The notes beneath the pieces were generated by a model, which was not told the DNA's origin, searched no databases, and saw nothing but the letters and a program-made list of their open reading frames with translations. This document shows, piece after piece, positions 23,718 to 32,236 of a DNA stretch of 64,000 bases; position 1 is the first letter of the stretch; each line of letters opens with the position of its first letter. A program made the position numbers and the translations under genes. Origin of the DNA: Thermonema rossianum DSM 10300 (GTDB lineage: Bacteria > Bacteroidota > Bacteroidia > Cytophagales > Thermonemataceae); assembly GCF_000426825.1 (NCBI RefSeq), contig NZ_AUGC01000004.1, positions 186,001 through 250,000 on the forward strand, read 5' to 3'.

Positions 23718-26543
23718 ATGAAACGATTATTTCTTTTGACTCTGACCTTCTGTTTGTCCACCCTGATGGTGTGGGCGCAGCAGACCGGCACCTTGCGTGG
23801 TAAAGTGTATGATGCCGAGTCAGGTGAAACACTCATTGGGGCAACCGTATTTGAACCTACCACTTCCATAGGCACGGCCACCGACCTGGACGGTAACTTT
23901 GAACTTACCTTACCTGCCGGCGTCTATACCATTGAAATCTCTTATGTGTCTTATCAAACCAAAAAAATTGAAGGAGTAGAAATCAAAGCCGGCGGAGTGG
24001 TTACACTCAATGTGCCCATGGCGGCTGAGGTAACCTCTTTGCAGGAGGTTGTTGTCACTGCCAAAATGGAACAAAACAACGAATCGGCTATTTTGCTTCA
24101 GCAGAAAAACGCATCGATTGTATTGGATGGTGTTTCTGCCGAAACTTTTGCCAAAACCGGCGACCGTGATGCCGGGGCTGCCTTGCGCCGTATTACAGGT
24201 GTATCGGTAGAGGGGGGACGCTATGTGTATGTGCGTGGATTGGGCGACCGCTACTCTAAAGCCACTTTGAACAGTGCAGAAATTCCCAGCTTGGACCCCA
24301 GCCGCAATGCCGTGCAGTTCGATATGTTCCCCAGTAACTTGTTGGATAACCTTGTGGTTTACAAAACCTTTTCTGCCGACCTGCCCGGTGATTTTTCCGG
24401 TGGTTTGGTGAATGTGAAAACCAAAGAATTCCCCGAATACTTCACACTGCGTGTGAGCTCTTCCTACGGATACAATACGCAGGCTACTTTTAATCAAAAC
24501 TTTTTAACCTACCAAGGTGGAAAAACCGACTGGCTGGCTTTTGATGACGGCACCCGTGCCATACCCGCGCCGGCTGCCGGCGATATTCCCAGCGTTGCTT
24601 TTGCCAACAATGCCCAAGTGCGTGAGCAGCTGACTACCATCTCACGCAGCTTCAATAAAAACATGGCGCCCATTACACAAGCCCCCTTCTTGAACCAGCG
24701 CCACAGCTTCTCTTTGGGCAACCAAACCGACCTGAAAGGGCGTCCTTTGGGATACATCATCGGCTTGAGCTATCAAACAGACAATACCTACTATGAAAAT
24801 GCACAAATGGGGCGCTACTCTTTTTCCGGTGGCGCACTGCGTGAGTTGCTTTATGCCGACAACCTGCGTTATGGTGAGCAAAATGTGCTCTGGGGCGCTT
24901 TGGCCAACTTGTCATACAAAATGAGCGACAACCATAAGTTGAGCCTGAACCTGATGCGTAATCAAAGCGGTACCAAGTCGGCTACTTACTTTGCCGGCCG
25001 TAACCCGCAAAACTTCGATGAGTCGGTGGTATTTGAGTCCCGTGTGTTGAACTACATGCAACGCTCGCTTACCAACGCACAATTGAAAGGCGAACACTAC
25101 CTGCCCGCTTTGGCAAAAGCCCGCATCGAATGGCACACTGCCTACACCTTGAGCAACCAGGAGCAACCCGATTTGCGCATGTTTGCCAATGACTATACCG
25201 AAAATAATGGTGTGCGCGAATACTCTATTTCGCCCTCTGTTTATGCCCAGCCCACCCGCTTTTATCGTGATTTGAACGAGACAAACATCGATAATAAACT
25301 GAATGTGAGCATTCCTTATAAGGCTTGGGGCAACGAATCCAAATTAAAGGTAGGGGTTTCGGCTTTGATGAAAGACCGCTCTTTCCGCGAACGCCGCCTG
25401 ACTTATCGCATTCAGAATATATCAGACTTCAAGGGCGACATAGACATTTTCCTTGCCGATGAAAACTTGGGCATCATTGAAGAAGGCAACGGCTATACCA
25501 TCAAGACGGTCATTCAAGACGACAGCGAGAAACGCAACCAGTACGATGCCCAACAACAAGTATGGGCTGCCTATGTGATGACAGACCTTCAGCTGAGCCC
25601 CAAATGGAAAATCAATGCCGGTTTGCGTATCGAAAAAACCTATATGACTTTGGAGAGCTTGGACCCCTCAAAGGGCAAAGCCGAGCTGGACAACCTGGAC
25701 CCCTTGCCGGCAGTCAATGTGATTTACAGCTTACGCGACAACATGAATTTGCGTGCAAGCTATAGCCGTACCTTGGCACGCCCCACTTTCCGTGAGTTGG
25801 CTCCCTTTGCTTCTTTCGACTTCATCGGGGACTTTGTCTTGACCGGTAACCCCAATTTGCGCCGCACCTTGATTGATAACTTCGACTTGCGTTGGGAGAT
25901 GTTCCCGCGTGCCGGCGAGCTGATTTCGGTAAGTGCTTTCTATAAGCAATTCGACGGAGCCATTGAGCGCGCTTTGGTGCCGCAGGCTCAAAACACCGAG
26001 TTCACCTTCCGCAATGTGGACAATGCCTTCCTTGTTGGCACAGAGCTTGAAATACGCAAAGCCCTTGACTTTATTTCACCCGCTTTGCGCCACTTCCAAG
26101 CGGCGGTCAATGCCAGCTATATTTACTCGCAGGTGGATATCCCCGAACAAGAATATGCTTTGATTAAAGCAGTGGACCCTTCGCAGCCTTCTACGCGCCC
26201 GTTCTTTGCGCAGTCGCCTTATTTGGTCAATGCTATATTGAACTACAACAATGAAGACAAAGGCTTCGATGCCAGTGCCAGCCTAAATGTGTTCGGACCC
26301 CGTTTGATGGTGGTAAGTGCAGGGGCTACCCCCAATGTTTACGAGCAGCCTCGTCCGGTATTGAACATTACCTTGCGCCAGCGTTTGGGTGCCAACAAGC
26401 AGTGGGCTGTTACTGCCCGCGGCAGCAACCTGCTGAATCCCGAATACCGCATGGTCAATACCTATAATGGCAGAGAATACCCCTACCAGTCATATCGTGT
26501 AGGGCAGACCTTCACTTTGGGTGTAAGCTACACCATAGAATAA
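23718..26543 (+). CDS. TonB-dependent outer-membrane receptor with carboxypeptidase-regulatory-like domain
   Basis: A 941-residue receptor. Signal peptide to about residue 21 (MKRLFLLTLTFCLSTLMVWAQ), then a CarboxypepD-reg-like beta-sandwich (about 25-110: TLRGKVYDAESGETLIGATVFEP), a plug domain (about 115-250, with RRITGVSVEGGRYVYVRGLGDRYS), and a beta-barrel ending in QTFTLGVSYTIE with the C-terminal aromatic-type end. The RGLGDRY phrase is typical of one receptor subgroup; the ligand is unknown. It is likely cotranscribed with the preceding lipoprotein. A terminator follows at 26562-26594. Confidence 0.95.
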   Translation: MKRLFLLTLTFCLSTLMVWAQQTGTLRGKVYDAESGETLIGATVFEPTTSIGTATDLDGNFELTLPAGVYTIEISYVSYQTKKIEGVEIKAGGVVTLNVPMAAEVTSLQEVVVTAKMEQNNESAILLQQKNASIVLDGVSAETFAKTGDRDAGAALRRITGVSVEGGRYVYVRGLGDRYSKATLNSAEIPSLDPSRNAVQFDMFPSNLLDNLVVYKTFSADLPGDFSGGLVNVKTKEFPEYFTLRVSSSYGYNTQATFNQNFLTYQGGKTDWLAFDDGTRAIPAPAAGDIPSVAFANNAQVREQLTTISRSFNKNMAPITQAPFLNQRHSFSLGNQTDLKGRPLGYIIGLSYQTDNTYYENAQMGRYSFSGGALRELLYADNLRYGEQNVLWGALANLSYKMSDNHKLSLNLMRNQSGTKSATYFAGRNPQNFDESVVFESRVLNYMQRSLTNAQLKGEHYLPALAKARIEWHTAYTLSNQEQPDLRMFANDYTENNGVREYSISPSVYAQPTRFYRDLNETNIDNKLNVSIPYKAWGNESKLKVGVSALMKDRSFRERRLTYRIQNISDFKGDIDIFLADENLGIIEEGNGYTIKTVIQDDSEKRNQYDAQQQVWAAYVMTDLQLSPKWKINAGLRIEKTYMTLESLDPSKGKAELDNLDPLPAVNVIYSLRDNMNLRASYSRTLARPTFRELAPFASFDFIGDFVLTGNPNLRRTLIDNFDLRWEMFPRAGELISVSAFYKQFDGAIERALVPQAQNTEFTFRNVDNAFLVGTELEIRKALDFISPALRHFQAAVNASYIYSQVDIPEQEYALIKAVDPSQPSTRPFFAQSPYLVNAILNYNNEDKGFDASASLNVFGPRLMVVSAGATPNVYEQPRPVLNITLRQRLGANKQWAVTARGSNLLNPEYRMVNTYNGREYPYQSYRVGQTFTLGVSYTIE

Positions 26544-26561
26544 ATCAAAACTACTTTTGCC

Positions 26562-26594
26562 AAAAAACCTGCTGCATATTGTGGCAGGTTTTTT
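26562..26594 (+). terminator. Terminator of the TonB receptor
   Basis: AAAAAACCTGC (26562-26572) pairs with GCAGGTTTTTT (26584-26594) around an 11-base loop, giving a stem whose right arm ends in the T-tract. Confidence 0.8.
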
Positions 26595-26601
26595 ATTTTT
26601 G
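26594..26601 (+). promoter_or_regulatory. Candidate -7 element of the DUF486 gene, abutting the terminator
   Basis: TATTTTTG fits TAnnTTTG and begins at the last base of the terminator's T-tract; it ends 33 bases before the ATG at 26635. No -33 TTG at the right spacing is seen. Confidence 0.45.
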
Positions 26602-26634
26602 CGCGCTTGGGTAAAACCGGAAACAAAGTTTTGT

Positions 26635-27003
26635 ATGAGAGGATTTTACACTATATGCCTGTTGGTGCTTTCCAACGTATTTATGACCTTGGCTTGGTAT
26701 GGGCATTTGAAGTTTAAAGATGTGGCCTGGTTGAAAAACTTGCCTTTGTGGGGCGTGATTCTTCTCAGCTGGGGTATAGCTTTGTTTGAATACATGCTTC
26801 AGGTGCCTGCCAACCGTTTGGGGCATATCGAACACGGCGGTCCTTTCAATCTATGGCAATTGAAGGTCCTTCAGGAAGTGATTACGCTCTCTGTCTTCAC
26901 CGTTTTTATGCTTGTCTTTTTCAAACAAGAGCCCTTGCGATGGAACCATATTGCCGGTTTTGTCTGCCTGATATTGGCAGTTTATTTTATCTTTAAAAAG
27001 TAA
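26635..27003 (+). CDS. DUF486 / DMT-superfamily small membrane protein
   Basis: A 122-residue membrane protein with four predicted helices. It fits DUF486: MRGFYTICLLVLSNVFMTLAWYGHLK, then WGIALFEYMLQVPANRLG, then a final pair ending ILAVYFIFKK. The phrase FEYMLQVPANR is the family hallmark. I start at ATG 26635; the longer frame overlaps the terminator of the receptor. Function unknown; DUF486 belongs to the drug/metabolite transporter clan. The ABM-domain gene follows after 16 bases. Confidence 0.85.
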   Translation: MRGFYTICLLVLSNVFMTLAWYGHLKFKDVAWLKNLPLWGVILLSWGIALFEYMLQVPANRLGHIEHGGPFNLWQLKVLQEVITLSVFTVFMLVFFKQEPLRWNHIAGFVCLILAVYFIFKK

Positions 27004-27019
27004 CTTCATTGCCACGCCT

Positions 27020-27328
27020 ATGCTTGCAACACCTTACTATGCCGTTATTTTTACTTCCCTGTTAAAAGACGGGGGGCATGCCGAATATGAAGCGGTGGCG
27101 CAACGCATGGTGGAGCTGGCTGCCTTGCAGGAAGGGTTTTTAGGAGTAGAAAGTGCACGCACTTCTGCCGGTTTGGGCATTACCGTTTCTTACTGGCAAG
27201 ACAAAGAGAGTATTCGGCGGTGGCGTGAGCATGCGTTACACCAAATAGCCATAGAACGTGGACAGAAAGAGTGGTACCGGCACTATTGCCTGCGGATATG
27301 CAAAGTGGAGTACCAGCGTTGTTTTTGA
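27020..27328 (+). CDS. Antibiotic biosynthesis monooxygenase (ABM) family protein
   Basis: A 102-residue ferredoxin-like protein of the ABM family: YYAVIFTSLLKDGGHAEYE, then AALQEGFLGVESAR and ITVSYWQDKESIRRWREHALH. The EGFLGVES and SYWxDxESIRRW phrases are typical of the YqjZ-like group. These small dimers act as oxygenases or in heme/quinone chemistry, but in many cases have no known reaction. It lies 16 bases after the DUF486 gene on the same strand and probably shares its transcript. Cytoplasmic. Confidence 0.85.
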   Translation: MLATPYYAVIFTSLLKDGGHAEYEAVAQRMVELAALQEGFLGVESARTSAGLGITVSYWQDKESIRRWREHALHQIAIERGQKEWYRHYCLRICKVEYQRCF

Positions 27329-27398
27329 GGCTATGCCTTGTTTTTTAAGAGTGTAACTTAAAAATAAATGTATTCATCTTTTTTAGTTTTTTTTCTTT

Positions 27399-27519
27399 GT
27401 CATTTCGAGCGTAAGCGAGAAATCTCTTTCACTTCTTGCCGTGTGGTGAGATTGAGAATTCTCACTACGCTTCGCTCCGTTCGAAATGACATGCTACGCT
27501 TTGCTGCGCGAGAAATGAA
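27399..27519. repeat. Dispersed palindromic repeats, cluster C
   Basis: TGTCATTTCGAGCG at 27399-27412 and CGTTCGAAATGACA at 27478-27491 form inverted ends of an element about 93 bases long that contains TAAGCGAGAAATCTC and its partner GAGATT...CTCACTACGCTTCGC. A further partial copy, TGCTACGCTTTGCTGCGCGAGAAATGA, follows. The sequence is the same family as copies at 0.77 and 4.5 kb. The rest of the gap 27329-27576 shows nothing else. Confidence 0.65.
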
Positions 27520-27576
27520 CCAAGGTAATTGATATAATTTGGACAAGAAACCTATCCCCGGTAACGCTCCCGTCTT

Positions 27577-28275
27577 TTAGCTTACCATTTTACGTACGCG
27601 CTTCGAAGAAACCATCCACAGCAATAAACCGCTACACACGGTTATTAAGCCGGCGACAGAAAAAATACGCAGCAGCCAGTTATTGATATCGTCGCGGCTG
27701 CGGTAGTCCATGGTATGGGTCATCCATAGAAAATCGAACCAACGCCATGCGCGGTGCCGTATGGTTTGGAATTTCCCGTCTTTGGCAGAAACATAGGCTA
27801 TGGGGGCGCCGGCGCCCCCATAGTGAATGGCATAAGCAGGCAAAGGGCGTTCGCGGTACTCATGATGGCTGCCTGCTTGGGTAAGGTACTCTACTTGCTT
27901 TACTTTTAAATCTGAACTTACATGTTCGCCGGCAAGCTGAATGGCTTCTTGTGGGGTGAGTGTGTCTTTGGGAGTGCCGTTTTTGGCATGATAAAGCCGC
28001 TGATTGTTAATAAAATAATAAGGTTGCCCATTGATGACTCTGAAACTTACCTCACGTACCGGCATTACGATTTGAGTGGGCGACAAAAGAGAATCAAAAG
28101 CAGGAGGCTCGTAGCTTGTTTTAAGGTGCTCGCCATGAATATGGTCTATGTCTGACCAGCTGAAGTACAGGCCGCTGACAGTCCAAAGTAAGAACTGAAT
28201 GCCGGTAGCCAAGCCTAAATAGCGATGCCAGCGGCGTATGTGTCTTGTTTGTTTGCCTTGAAATAGCTTTTTCAT
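27577..28275 (-). CDS. PepSY-associated transmembrane protein
   Basis: A 232-residue inner-membrane protein. TM1 is at about 18-40 (RRWHRYLGLATGIQFLLWTVSGLYFSW, the PepSY-TM hallmark) and TM2 at about 200-222. The external region between them carries a PepSY-like domain (LTPQEAIQLAGEHVSSDLKVKQVEYL and APIAYVSAKDGKFQTIRHRAWRWFDFLWMTHTMDY). The family often serves iron uptake or reductive steps at the membrane, or inhibits proteases; no specific role can be given. It is shorter than full-length PepSY-TM proteins. A TAnnTTTG element lies upstream on the minus strand. Confidence 0.85.
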   Translation of the reverse strand: MKKLFQGKQTRHIRRWHRYLGLATGIQFLLWTVSGLYFSWSDIDHIHGEHLKTSYEPPAFDSLLSPTQIVMPVREVSFRVINGQPYYFINNQRLYHAKNGTPKDTLTPQEAIQLAGEHVSSDLKVKQVEYLTQAGSHHEYRERPLPAYAIHYGGAGAPIAYVSAKDGKFQTIRHRAWRWFDFLWMTHTMDYRSRDDINNWLLRIFSVAGLITVCSGLLLWMVSSKRVRKMVS

Positions 28276-28315
28276 TGGGTAAAAAATGAGTACGTTTTTT
28301 TATTCTGCGGCAAGG

Positions 28316-28323
28316 CAAATATA
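28316..28323 (-). promoter_or_regulatory. Candidate -7 element of the PepSY gene
   Basis: On the minus strand TATATTTG (28323-28316) fits the Bacteroidota -7 consensus, 40 bases before the start codon. No correctly spaced -33 element is visible. Confidence 0.5.
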
Positions 28324-28443
28324 GGCAATCGCAGGCAATGAGTATGAATTTTCAAAAAAATTATAAATTTTATCAAAAATCACTTGCGTACTTTTTTGTT
28401 AATTATTAATATTGCACTGTTGGTTGAATGATAACATCACGGC

Positions 28444-28695
28444 ATGGAGTCGAAGTCCTATTCAAAAAGAAGTATACCACCCAAGGAAAGGGAAGAGTGG
28501 AAAAAAATGATAACCGGTGAAATAGAGCACCACTACAGGAACTTCGTATTGAAATTGGTGCTGACGCAGTTGCGCCGCGAACTGGCGTTCGGTACGGTTA
28601 CCATGCCGGAAGCCATAGACAGGCTTTATCAGTTATGTGAAAAATATTCATTGGCAGTGCAAGCAGATTGTAAAGAAATATTCAAATCCTGGTAG
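28444..28695 (+). CDS. Small helical protein of unknown function
   Basis: An 83-residue basic, mostly helical protein (MESKSYSKRSIPPKEREEW, then LKLVLTQLRRELAFGTV and MPEAIDRLYQLCEKYS). No signal peptide or membrane segment. I do not recognise a family. The next gene starts 4 bases after its stop, so the two are very likely cotranscribed and coupled. AT-rich upstream sequence contains TAATATTGCA but no exact -7 match. Confidence 0.7.
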   Translation: MESKSYSKRSIPPKEREEWKKMITGEIEHHYRNFVLKLVLTQLRRELAFGTVTMPEAIDRLYQLCEKYSLAVQADCKEIFKSW

Positions 28696-28699
28696 TTGA

Positions 28700-29680
28700 A
28701 TGGAAGGAAAATTATACGATATTACAGATACGATTGATTTGATTGAACAGGGGCGCTTGCTGGTCATTGCCGGGGACGACAGCCTGTTGCAGCGTCTTCC
28801 CAAAGGAAACTGGATTGGTGGCAGCAACCCCTATCTTTTGGATGTTGACGGTGGCAAACACAGCCGGGATTTGTTGTATGTGAAGGACTTTACCGGCTTG
28901 GCCGAAGCCTACCGTTTTGAAACCTACGATGCACAAACCATAGAACAAGTGGCCACCGATGCCTATGATAACGGACTTATACTGTTGGTCCTGCCTTTCT
29001 TCACCGACGTGCACTTTCAGTTTGCCCTCAAGGCACCGTCTTTGCCCAACCAATACATCAACCCACTGATGGGGTGGGTGGCAGGTGTTGATTTCGACAA
29101 GGTAGGACAGCAGGCGCCGGCAGTCTATGTGCAAGGGCAGCGTTATGAAGACAAAGGCGTGGCTTTACACATACAGTTGCCGGCTCATAAAGTGGGGCGG
29201 GTGGAAATCATCAATGTGTATGAGCAGGGCGAGGGCGATATCATCACCTTTGAGGAGGATGGCTTTTTTCATACGCACTGCCTGGTCAATGGCGAGCGCC
29301 GCGATTTATACGAATATATGCTTACTCAAAACAGTTTTTTACCCTTGGTAGCCGATTATACAGGCGCCAAAATCAATGTAGGTATGATAAAAGACGATCT
29401 CAATCGCCGGATGATTTTTGCGGCGCCTACGTTTCGCGGGGTGGAATATCGCTTGGCAAAGCCCGTAGAGGGCGACTATGCGAGTCGTTTTTTTGAAGAA
29501 CTGCGTAAAGAAAACGGCAAGCCGATAGAATATTCTTACAGCTGTCTTTACAATTACTTCAACTTTCAGCTGGAAGGCAAAGCACTGCCCGGCTTCACCG
29601 GTGTGTTTACCTATGGCGAAATAGGGTATCATCTGTTGAATGTGACCTTTGTTTATTTAGTCATAGAAGATATGGTGTAA
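28700..29680 (+). CDS. Uncharacterised protein, DUF6976-like
   Basis: A 326-residue soluble protein. The N-terminus carries LIEQGRLLVIAGDDSLLQRLPKG followed by NWIGGSNPYLLDVDGG, a pattern I associate with the uncharacterised DUF6976 family; I am not fully sure of the name. A central region has INVYEQGEGDIITFEEDGFF and HTHCLVNGERRDLYEYM, and the end is GVFTYGEIGYHLLNVTF. No catalytic motif is evident. It may be a sensor or ligand-binding protein, as the N-terminal glycine-rich region resembles FIST-type domains, but this is weak. It is paired with the 83-residue gene before it and ends with a terminator at 29726-29761. Confidence 0.75.
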   Translation: MEGKLYDITDTIDLIEQGRLLVIAGDDSLLQRLPKGNWIGGSNPYLLDVDGGKHSRDLLYVKDFTGLAEAYRFETYDAQTIEQVATDAYDNGLILLVLPFFTDVHFQFALKAPSLPNQYINPLMGWVAGVDFDKVGQQAPAVYVQGQRYEDKGVALHIQLPAHKVGRVEIINVYEQGEGDIITFEEDGFFHTHCLVNGERRDLYEYMLTQNSFLPLVADYTGAKINVGMIKDDLNRRMIFAAPTFRGVEYRLAKPVEGDYASRFFEELRKENGKPIEYSYSCLYNYFNFQLEGKALPGFTGVFTYGEIGYHLLNVTFVYLVIEDMV

Positions 29681-29725
29681 GAGCGTTTTGCTGATGTGTT
29701 AAGCCTAAAAATGAGCAAAATCGAT

Positions 29726-29761
29726 AAGAGGCATTCCCTTTGGGTTTGCCCCTTATTTTTT
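29726..29761 (+). terminator. Terminator after the DUF6976-like gene
   Basis: AAGAGGCATTCCC (29726-29738) pairs with GGGTTTGCCCCTT (29742-29754) with three mismatches, followed by ATTTTTTTA. Confidence 0.6.
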
Positions 29762-29896
29762 TATTTTTGCTTTGTTGAAAAGCAAGTTGTAAAAATATTT
29801 TCCAAAAAAAGCGGTTTTCTTCCTTGTTTGAGTAAGCGTTTTACGCTGAATTTTGCAATTTTGTAAAACATTTTGCTTTCCTTAAAACCAAATGCA

Positions 29897-30352
29897 ATGG
29901 GATATTTAGATTATGCCGTATATGTAGATGAAGCTTTTCGTATTTTGGGTATAGACCCCGAGGATGCTCGTGCCGCTTATCCCGGTTGCTGGAGCTTTGA
30001 GCGGGGCAGCATCAAGATGGTGATTATGCTCAACACAACACCTACTGCCGATGAAGATAATGAAAACGGCGACACCATTTCTTTCACTTGTAAAATCATG
30101 GATATTCCGCGTCGCCGCAAGCGTCAATTCTTTCAGCGTCTTTTGGAGCTCAATCATTCTTTTGTCAATGAGCGCTTTGAATTATTTGCCGGGGAGGTCT
30201 ATTTGGCAGCTTGCCGCTTTTTGAAAGGGCTGGACCCCGTAGAAGTGGCTTCCATTATGGATGATATGAGCGCCACCGCCGATCAGGTAAAAGAGATGCT
30301 GCTGAAAGAGTTTGAAGATGCCATGGGCAAACGCACTACTCGTAGTTCGTAA
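29897..30352 (+). CDS. YbjN / type III chaperone-fold protein
   Basis: A 151-residue cytoplasmic protein from ATG 29897 (MGYLDYAVYVDEAFRILG). The alternating pattern GCWSFERGSIKMVIML, ISFTCKIMDIPRRRKRQFFQRLLELNHSFVNERFELFAGEVYLAACRFLKGLDPVEVASIMDDM resembles the YbjN/CesT type III secretion chaperone-like fold: a short beta sheet, the NH..v..ryel stretch and long helices. Such proteins are small dimers, often assisting other proteins; the function here is unknown. Bacteroidota often carry stand-alone members. It lies alone, convergent with the arginyltransferase-like gene. Confidence 0.7.
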   Translation: MGYLDYAVYVDEAFRILGIDPEDARAAYPGCWSFERGSIKMVIMLNTTPTADEDNENGDTISFTCKIMDIPRRRKRQFFQRLLELNHSFVNERFELFAGEVYLAACRFLKGLDPVEVASIMDDMSATADQVKEMLLKEFEDAMGKRTTRSS

Positions 30353-30373
30353 ATCATGCCCCGGACACACCGT

Positions 30374-31042
30374 TTATGGAGCGCTGCTTTTCAAATGCGG
30401 GTTGGCATTGGGAAAGCAGCGCCATTTTTTCCAGTCATAATATTCCAAAGCCGTAAACTGCTTTTTGTAGTCGTAGTGTGAGGGCACCGGATAGGTATAT
30501 CCCAGATAATGATACGCCTTTCCTTGTTGGCGGGCATAGTGAGCTTCGGCCAGCAGCGTGTAAATGCCCGGACTGTAGGTGGCATAATCCGGGTCAAACA
30601 TGGCATAAATGGCGGAAGTCGCCGTCCGGCCTACATCAATAAAGCTGGCAGCGATAAGGTGTTCCCGGTCATACACACAGAACTCAAAGACACGGGTAGG
30701 ACGTTCGGGGTGTTCCGAAAGAAAATCGAACAGATGTGAGGGTACGTGTTCATGGAACCGCTGCTTGTGCTTTTCAAAGAGCAACTGCTTCTGTATGCTG
30801 AAACGGAACGGACGCATAACGCTCACAAAGCGTTGATTCCGGCGCCATATTTTTCGTTGTCGTTTTTTCATGACAAAATCCTTGAGCCGGATGCGCAATG
30901 GCATGACCGGCACGTGCATGCCCCGGTAGGCCTCCGTAGTATGACGGAAAAAATAGCAACCGAAGTGGCGCCAGCCGTCTGCCAGCAGCCGGTCGAGCAT
31001 ATCGTCTGAAACATAGTCTGTAAAGAAATATTGTTGACTCAT
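30374..31042 (-). CDS. Arginyl-tRNA-protein transferase-like (GNAT) protein
   Basis: A 222-residue protein that fits the C-terminal domain of arginyl/leucyl-tRNA-protein transferases: FEFCVYDREHLIAASFIDV, then SAIYAMFDPDYATYSPGIYTLLAEAHYARQQGKAYHYLGY and DYKKQFTALEYYDWKKW. The N-terminal cysteine-rich part of eukaryotic ATE1 is reduced: only VSDDMLDRLLADGWRHFGCYFFR remains. It may modify N-termini for the N-degron pathway, though substrates are unknown. Its start ATG overlaps the upstream flavoprotein stop as ATGA (31039-31042), so both are likely made together. Confidence 0.85.
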   Translation of the reverse strand: MSQQYFFTDYVSDDMLDRLLADGWRHFGCYFFRHTTEAYRGMHVPVMPLRIRLKDFVMKKRQRKIWRRNQRFVSVMRPFRFSIQKQLLFEKHKQRFHEHVPSHLFDFLSEHPERPTRVFEFCVYDREHLIAASFIDVGRTATSAIYAMFDPDYATYSPGIYTLLAEAHYARQQGKAYHYLGYTYPVPSHYDYKKQFTALEYYDWKKWRCFPNANPHLKSSAP

Positions 31043-32172
31043 GGTGTTTGCGTTGATGGCACAAATGCGGGGATAGCCCGGCCGTGTGTCTTACGGATAA
31101 GAGCAGGCAATAGGCGGCTTTTTCCGATGCTGCGTATCGCTATTTCCGTCAATGCAGGTAAGCTTAGCAAAGGTTGAAGCAGACTGCCTGCCCGCATGCG
31201 CAAAGCAAATAGCTTTTGCCACTCCTTTTCATAATATAGCCCTGCTTCTGCCAACGAGTACTCGCCACGGAAAAAGCTGTTGAGGGCTTGTGCCAGCAGC
31301 AGGGAGGCATGCAATGCCATGCTCATGCCGTTTCCACAAAGCGGGGCAATAACGCCGGCACTGTCGCCAACAGCAAAAAGTCTGTTTTGCCATAGTGTTC
31401 TACGCCCCAAGGTTATTTGCGAAATAGTGGTGGCTTTTCCCGGTCCTTTGGCACTCAACAGTTTTTCAATTTGGGGATTTTCTTTCATGATAGCACTTTC
31501 CAAAGCCGCCAAAGAGTTGCTTTTCAATCGTCGTTGTGTTACAAGATAGCAAAGACATGCTTTGCCGTCTTCGACGTGTGAACTGCCCAGGTAACCGCCC
31601 TTGAAAGTGTGCAATTCAATAGTATGAGGCAGGACCGCCCCGGCCGGAACATGATACTTTATGCCCACATACTGCGCTTTTCCTTCAGACCGCTTGCGCT
31701 CTGCACCGGCCGGTGGGTATTTGCCATGTGCCAAAACGGCTACTGTTGACTGCCAGTGCCCGCAAGCCGTATGTACAACCACCTTTTGCGCTTGCTGCTC
31801 TATTTGCAACACCCGTTTGCCTTCCATGAGGTGCACACCTGCACGCCGGGCAATTTGTGCCAGCTCTGCATCCAGGTAGTAACGGCTGACACCTATGGCA
31901 CCCAAAGGAAGGGGGCTTTCTATGGCAAAGCCGGAAGGCGCCGTCAGGCGAAGCCGGTGAATGCGTGGAAACCGCCCGGCGGAAAGGGTAACGCCTAAAG
32001 AGCATAAAAAATCGTAGGCTTCCAGCGAGAGATATTCGCCGCATACCTTGTGAAAAGGATATTTTTTCTTTTCAAAAACAGCCACCTGTAAGCCGTTCAT
32101 GGCCAGCTGTATGCCTGTGGCCAAGCCCCCCAAGCCACCCCCCACAATGATGACATCGAAAAAAGTATTCAT
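31039..32172 (-). CDS. FAD-dependent oxidoreductase of the geranylgeranyl reductase family
   Basis: A 377-residue flavoprotein. The dinucleotide-binding motif VIIVGGGLGGLATGIQLA sits at about 7-24, then KVCGEYLSLEAYDFL matches the (P)xxCGE/G signature of the geranylgeranyl-reductase/halogenase-like group, and the second FAD motif is LFAVGDSAGVIAPLCGNGMSMAL. ATG 32172 is chosen; the longer frame has no homologous look. Members reduce or hydroxylate lipids, quinones or polyketides; in bacterial type III polyketide clusters a flavoprotein of this family is common. It is coupled by a 4-base overlap to an arginyltransferase-like gene. The substrate is unknown. Confidence 0.85.
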   Translation of the reverse strand: MNTFFDVIIVGGGLGGLATGIQLAMNGLQVAVFEKKKYPFHKVCGEYLSLEAYDFLCSLGVTLSAGRFPRIHRLRLTAPSGFAIESPLPLGAIGVSRYYLDAELAQIARRAGVHLMEGKRVLQIEQQAQKVVVHTACGHWQSTVAVLAHGKYPPAGAERKRSEGKAQYVGIKYHVPAGAVLPHTIELHTFKGGYLGSSHVEDGKACLCYLVTQRRLKSNSLAALESAIMKENPQIEKLLSAKGPGKATTISQITLGRRTLWQNRLFAVGDSAGVIAPLCGNGMSMALHASLLLAQALNSFFRGEYSLAEAGLYYEKEWQKLFALRMRAGSLLQPLLSLPALTEIAIRSIGKSRLLPALIRKTHGRAIPAFVPSTQTP

Positions 32173-32236
32173 AAAAACGGCGTGCCTTTGATTGAATATT
32201 TTAAATTTAAGAAAAAAGACTTTTAAATCGGTTTTT

